Below are positions 36,420-38,915 of a stretch of 38,915 bases of DNA, piece by piece; within the stretch, counting starts at the first letter, position 1; every line of letters starts with the position of its first letter. The DNA is from an uncultured cyanobacterium. Its GTDB lineage: Bacteria; Cyanobacteriota; Cyanobacteriia; Cyanobacteriales; Microcystaceae. The stretch is taken from assembly GCA_903887375.1 (NCBI GenBank), contig CAISPN010000121.1:1-38915 (forward strand), read 5' to 3'. Under the pieces are notes generated by a model. The model did not search any database, had not been told where the DNA came from, and saw nothing but the letters and a program-made list of their open reading frames with translations. The position numbers and the translations under genes were made by a program.

Positions 36420-36464
36420 TAGCTTGTTAAAATCAAGACAATAAATAATTTACAAGGGAAATTC

Positions 36465-36623
36465 ATGTTGGTTCGTATAATTCTTGCCGTATTACTTCCT
36501 CCTGTTAGTGTTTTTCTATCTAGGGGAGTTAGTTCAGCTCTTTTTATTAATATTCTACTGACCATTATTGGTTGGGTGCCCGGTGTAATTCATGCTTTTT
36601 GGATTATCAGCAAAGAATCTTGA
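36465..36623 (+). CDS. YqaE/Pmp3 family small membrane protein
   Basis: This 52-residue protein has two hydrophobic helices: MLVRIILAVLLPPVSVFLSR and INILLTIIGWVPGVIHAFWI. The PP in helix 1 and the W-x-PG-x-IHA-x-W pattern in helix 2 are the family hallmark. Pmp3/YqaE proteins affect membrane potential and salt or stress tolerance in other organisms. AAGGGAA lies five bases before the ATG. The gene follows ilvD by 45 bases on the same strand. Confidence 0.88.
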   Translation: MLVRIILAVLLPPVSVFLSRGVSSALFINILLTIIGWVPGVIHAFWIISKES

Positions 36624-36637
36624 AAATTTGAGCTTAT

Positions 36638-37828
36638 TCAATCAAACATTTCAAAAATTCTAGTCAAAACGACATTAGAAAACAAGAAACCATCTGGGTC
36701 ACTCAGATGGATTCTTTTTGGGCTGATTTTAACCCAGCCATTTTCACTGTAGCTTTGCAATAAGCAAATTAAGTTTTCTGTAATGGCGTAGCCAAAATTG
36801 CTTTCGAGTTTTTCTAGGCTGATTCCCTCAGCTAATCTCAGCCCTAGCATGAGGGTTTCTAATAATAAATCTTTTTTGTTATTTGGTGATTTAGGAAATT
36901 TAAATTGTTCATTCTCTAGTGAATTTACATATTGATAATAATCATTTTGTGTGGCCGCTCTGGTGTATCTGACCCCTTCGAGGTAACTAGCTGCTCCCAT
37001 ACCAAAACCATAGTAAGATCGGTTTTCCCAATAGACTCTATTGTGCTGACATTGGTAGCCTTTGCGGGCATAATTAGAGATTTCATAATGTTCGTAGCCT
37101 GCTTGGGTTAGTTTGCGCTGTGCCATTCGGTACATATCTGCTGCAGTTTCTTCACTCGGCAAAGGAGAACAACCAGCAGCATACATCTTGCCAAAAGCAG
37201 TCACAGATTCCAAGACCAAATCATAACAAGATACATGCGTAGGAGATACTGAAATTACTTTCTCTAGCGACTCTTCCCACTGCTCTATGGTCTGATTAGG
37301 CAGGCCAGAAATTAAATCTAAACTGAAATTCTGGAAGTTAACTTGCAAGAAGAACTCCAATGAATCCCAAATTTGCTGCAGGTTATGGGATCTGCCACAG
37401 GTTTTGAGTAATTCATTTTGAAAAGCCTGTACCCCTAAACTAATTCTATTGATGCCTAGATTTTGATATTGAATTAGCTTATCTGCTGTAAATGTACCGG
37501 GATCTATCTCAATAGAGATTTCACTATCTGGGCTGATGCCAAATTTTTTTTCTAGAGCTTGGATAATTTTGCTCAATCCCTCAATAGGTAGCAAAGAGGG
37601 GGTTCCTCCTCCAAAAAATATAGTCTTGAGGGGTTTGCCTAGATTAGCACTGTGGTTGATTTCTTTTTCTAAAAATTCTATATAGCGATCTATAGGGGGA
37701 AAGTGAGCAGGATCGCTTTTATCTCCTATGACTGAAATGGGAAAGTCACAATAAAAACAACGACGACGACAAAAGGGGATATGGATATAAGCTGATTCAG
37801 GGATTGTCCAGAAAATTGAGGTAGTCAA
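36638..37828 (-). CDS. hemW: Radical SAM heme chaperone HemW (coproporphyrinogen oxidase-like)
   Basis: This 396-residue radical SAM protein has CRRRCFYC (C20, C24, C27), a CX3CX2C cluster site, followed by GGGTPSLL. It lacks the N-terminal extension with the extra cysteine of true HemN, so HemW, which delivers heme, is the best name. The start is TTG at 37828: an in-frame TAA lies directly upstream and no nearby ATG keeps the conserved Y-I-H-I-P-F-C start. It is divergent from the PIN/TRAM gene, with 116 bases between their starts, which probably hold both promoters. Confidence 0.9.
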   Translation of the reverse strand: MTTSIFWTIPESAYIHIPFCRRRCFYCDFPISVIGDKSDPAHFPPIDRYIEFLEKEINHSANLGKPLKTIFFGGGTPSLLPIEGLSKIIQALEKKFGISPDSEISIEIDPGTFTADKLIQYQNLGINRISLGVQAFQNELLKTCGRSHNLQQIWDSLEFFLQVNFQNFSLDLISGLPNQTIEQWEESLEKVISVSPTHVSCYDLVLESVTAFGKMYAAGCSPLPSEETAADMYRMAQRKLTQAGYEHYEISNYARKGYQCQHNRVYWENRSYYGFGMGAASYLEGVRYTRAATQNDYYQYVNSLENEQFKFPKSPNNKKDLLLETLMLGLRLAEGISLEKLESNFGYAITENLICLLQSYSENGWVKISPKRIHLSDPDGFLFSNVVLTRIFEMFD

Positions 37829-37944
37829 TTACACTTTAAAGGTTTGGCTATTGAGTATGCGGACTATAATTAAGGTAGACCCCAACTAGGTAGTTTAAAA
37901 TTACTATTAAGATGGGTTCTTGCAATTATAGGTTCTGATTGATT

Positions 37945-38915
37945 ATGCTAGATGCCGTTATCATTTTGTTATTCGTTGTTGCATCGGCAGGGGTGGGATT
38001 TACTAGCGTAGATCTTCTGCCAGTTGAGATTCAAGAACAAATTTCCAATATAGAAGCCCTGCGTTGGTTAGCCGGTGGATTTGCCTCAGTAATCGGACTG
38101 GCAATTGGTTTGGTCGCTCAGACTACTTACCGCCGACTTGAGCTGAGGATTCGCAAAACTCCTATTGAGGTTATTTTAACGCGCGCTGTGGGTTTGGTGA
38201 TTGGCCTTTTGATTGCCAATTTAATGTTAGCGCCAATATTTCTGCTGCCTATTCCTAAAGAGTTTGTCTTTATCAAACCGTTAATCGCCATTTTGGGTAG
38301 CGTGATGTTTTCTTATTTGGGAGTTGGTTTAGCTGATACCCATGGGAGAACTTTTCTACGACTGATCAACCCCAATAGTATAGAGAGTCTTTTGGTAGCT
38401 GAAGGAACCTTGAAACCATCTCCTACTAAGATTATTGATACAAGTTGTATTATTGATGGCAGAATTGAACCTCTTTTAGAAACTGGCTTTATTGAGGGAC
38501 AAATCTTGGTGCCTAGATTTGTTTTGCAGGAATTGCAGCAGTTGGCTGATGCCAATAATGATCAAAAAAGGATGCGCGGTCGACGGGGATTAGACATATT
38601 AAATCGTCTGCAGGAGCTTTATCCTGAGCAGATAATCATACATCCTGCTGATTATGAAGATATCTCAACGGTTGATGCAAAATTAGTTCGTCTCTCCCAG
38701 GAAATCAATGCCACTCTTTTAACCAACGATTACAATCTCAGTAAAGTTGCTAATCTCCAGAAAGTTTCTATTCTCAATGTTAATGATCTAGCCCAAGCTG
38801 TTAGAGCTATTTATTTACCTGGGGATACCTTGGAGCTGAAAATACTCAAGTTAGGCAAAGAGCCAACTCAAGGGATTGGCTATTTAGAAGATGGGACTAT
38901 GGTCGTTGTAGAAGA
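37945..38915 (+). CDS. PIN/TRAM domain membrane protein (cut by window edge)
   Basis: Only the first 323 codons are present, and the frame remains open at the end. The N-terminus has about four hydrophobic helices (residues 1-130). A PIN-type nuclease domain follows from about 160: IIDTSCIIDGRIE carries the first acidic residue, with VPRFVLQELQQLAD and LLTNDYNLSK carrying others. The last visible residues (TLELKILKLGKEPTQGIGYL) begin a TRAM RNA-binding domain. The architecture matches YacL-type proteins. Ribonuclease activity is likely but not shown. Confidence 0.9.
   Translation, partial: MLDAVIILLFVVASAGVGFTSVDLLPVEIQEQISNIEALRWLAGGFASVIGLAIGLVAQTTYRRLELRIRKTPIEVILTRAVGLVIGLLIANLMLAPIFLLPIPKEFVFIKPLIAILGSVMFSYLGVGLADTHGRTFLRLINPNSIESLLVAEGTLKPSPTKIIDTSCIIDGRIEPLLETGFIEGQILVPRFVLQELQQLADANNDQKRMRGRRGLDILNRLQELYPEQIIIHPADYEDISTVDAKLVRLSQEINATLLTNDYNLSKVANLQKVSILNVNDLAQAVRAIYLPGDTLELKILKLGKEPTQGIGYLEDGTMVVVE

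Overview
This window comes from a cyanobacterium. It holds the start of psbA (photosystem II D1), a ferredoxin-dependent glutamate synthase, the ferredoxin-thioredoxin reductase variable chain, a TLP40/CYP38-type lumenal cyclophilin, a DUF4079 membrane protein, an HpsJ-like protein and a tRNA-Gly(GCC). The DNA is fairly AT-rich and tightly packed. Several convergent pairs touch or overlap, and two pairs share one TTAA for both stop codons. I noticed only one HIP1 octamer (GCGATCGC). I cannot name the species.

Layout. Positions 1-3990: psbA and a Fur-family regulator on the minus strand, then leuC-leuD-ilvC on plus, closed by a clear intrinsic terminator. Positions 4040-11450: an EVE protein, a glyoxalase, a DUF7219-like protein, the 1536-residue glutamate synthase and two membrane proteins. 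Positions 11600-14320: thrS and a secreted DNA/RNA nuclease. Positions 14316-20950: an accessory stretch with an HpsJ-like protein, a small ORF, a secreted/membrane protein frameshifted at an A6 run, an acyl-carrier-protein remnant, an RluA-type pseudouridine synthase, a Cys/Gly/Ser-rich protein frameshifted by a TG duplication, and a ProA-like protein without its catalytic cysteine. Positions 21039-25920: tRNA-Gly, DUF4079, a complete ECF transporter (S, fused A-A', T) coupled to a nucleosidase, and ftrV. Positions 25978-29676: two glycosyltransferases, an ABC-2 polysaccharide permease without a nearby ATPase, and a 30-residue membrane microprotein. Positions 29827-32141: efp-accB and the cyclophilin. 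Positions 32162-34653: a three-gene HMA-like/glycine-zipper module. Positions 34737-38915: ilvD, a Pmp3-type protein, hemW and a PIN/TRAM protein cut by the window edge.

How the genes fit together. leuC, leuD, ilvC and ilvD cover several steps of branched-chain amino acid synthesis. Glutamate synthase supplies the amino donor, and thrS charges tRNA-Thr.

The most unusual part is 32162-34653. One protein has an N-terminal HMA-like domain of the kind called CoBaHMA, followed by two near-perfect glycine-zipper hairpins, an architecture reminiscent of calcyanin, the marker of intracellular carbonate biomineralisation. Next comes a one-helix DUF5132-like protein. Last is a skeleton P-type ATPase that keeps the HMA-like domain and membrane segments but has lost the actuator domain, the CPx motif and the phosphorylated aspartate. 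I read this as a non-pumping, membrane-associated module of unknown function.
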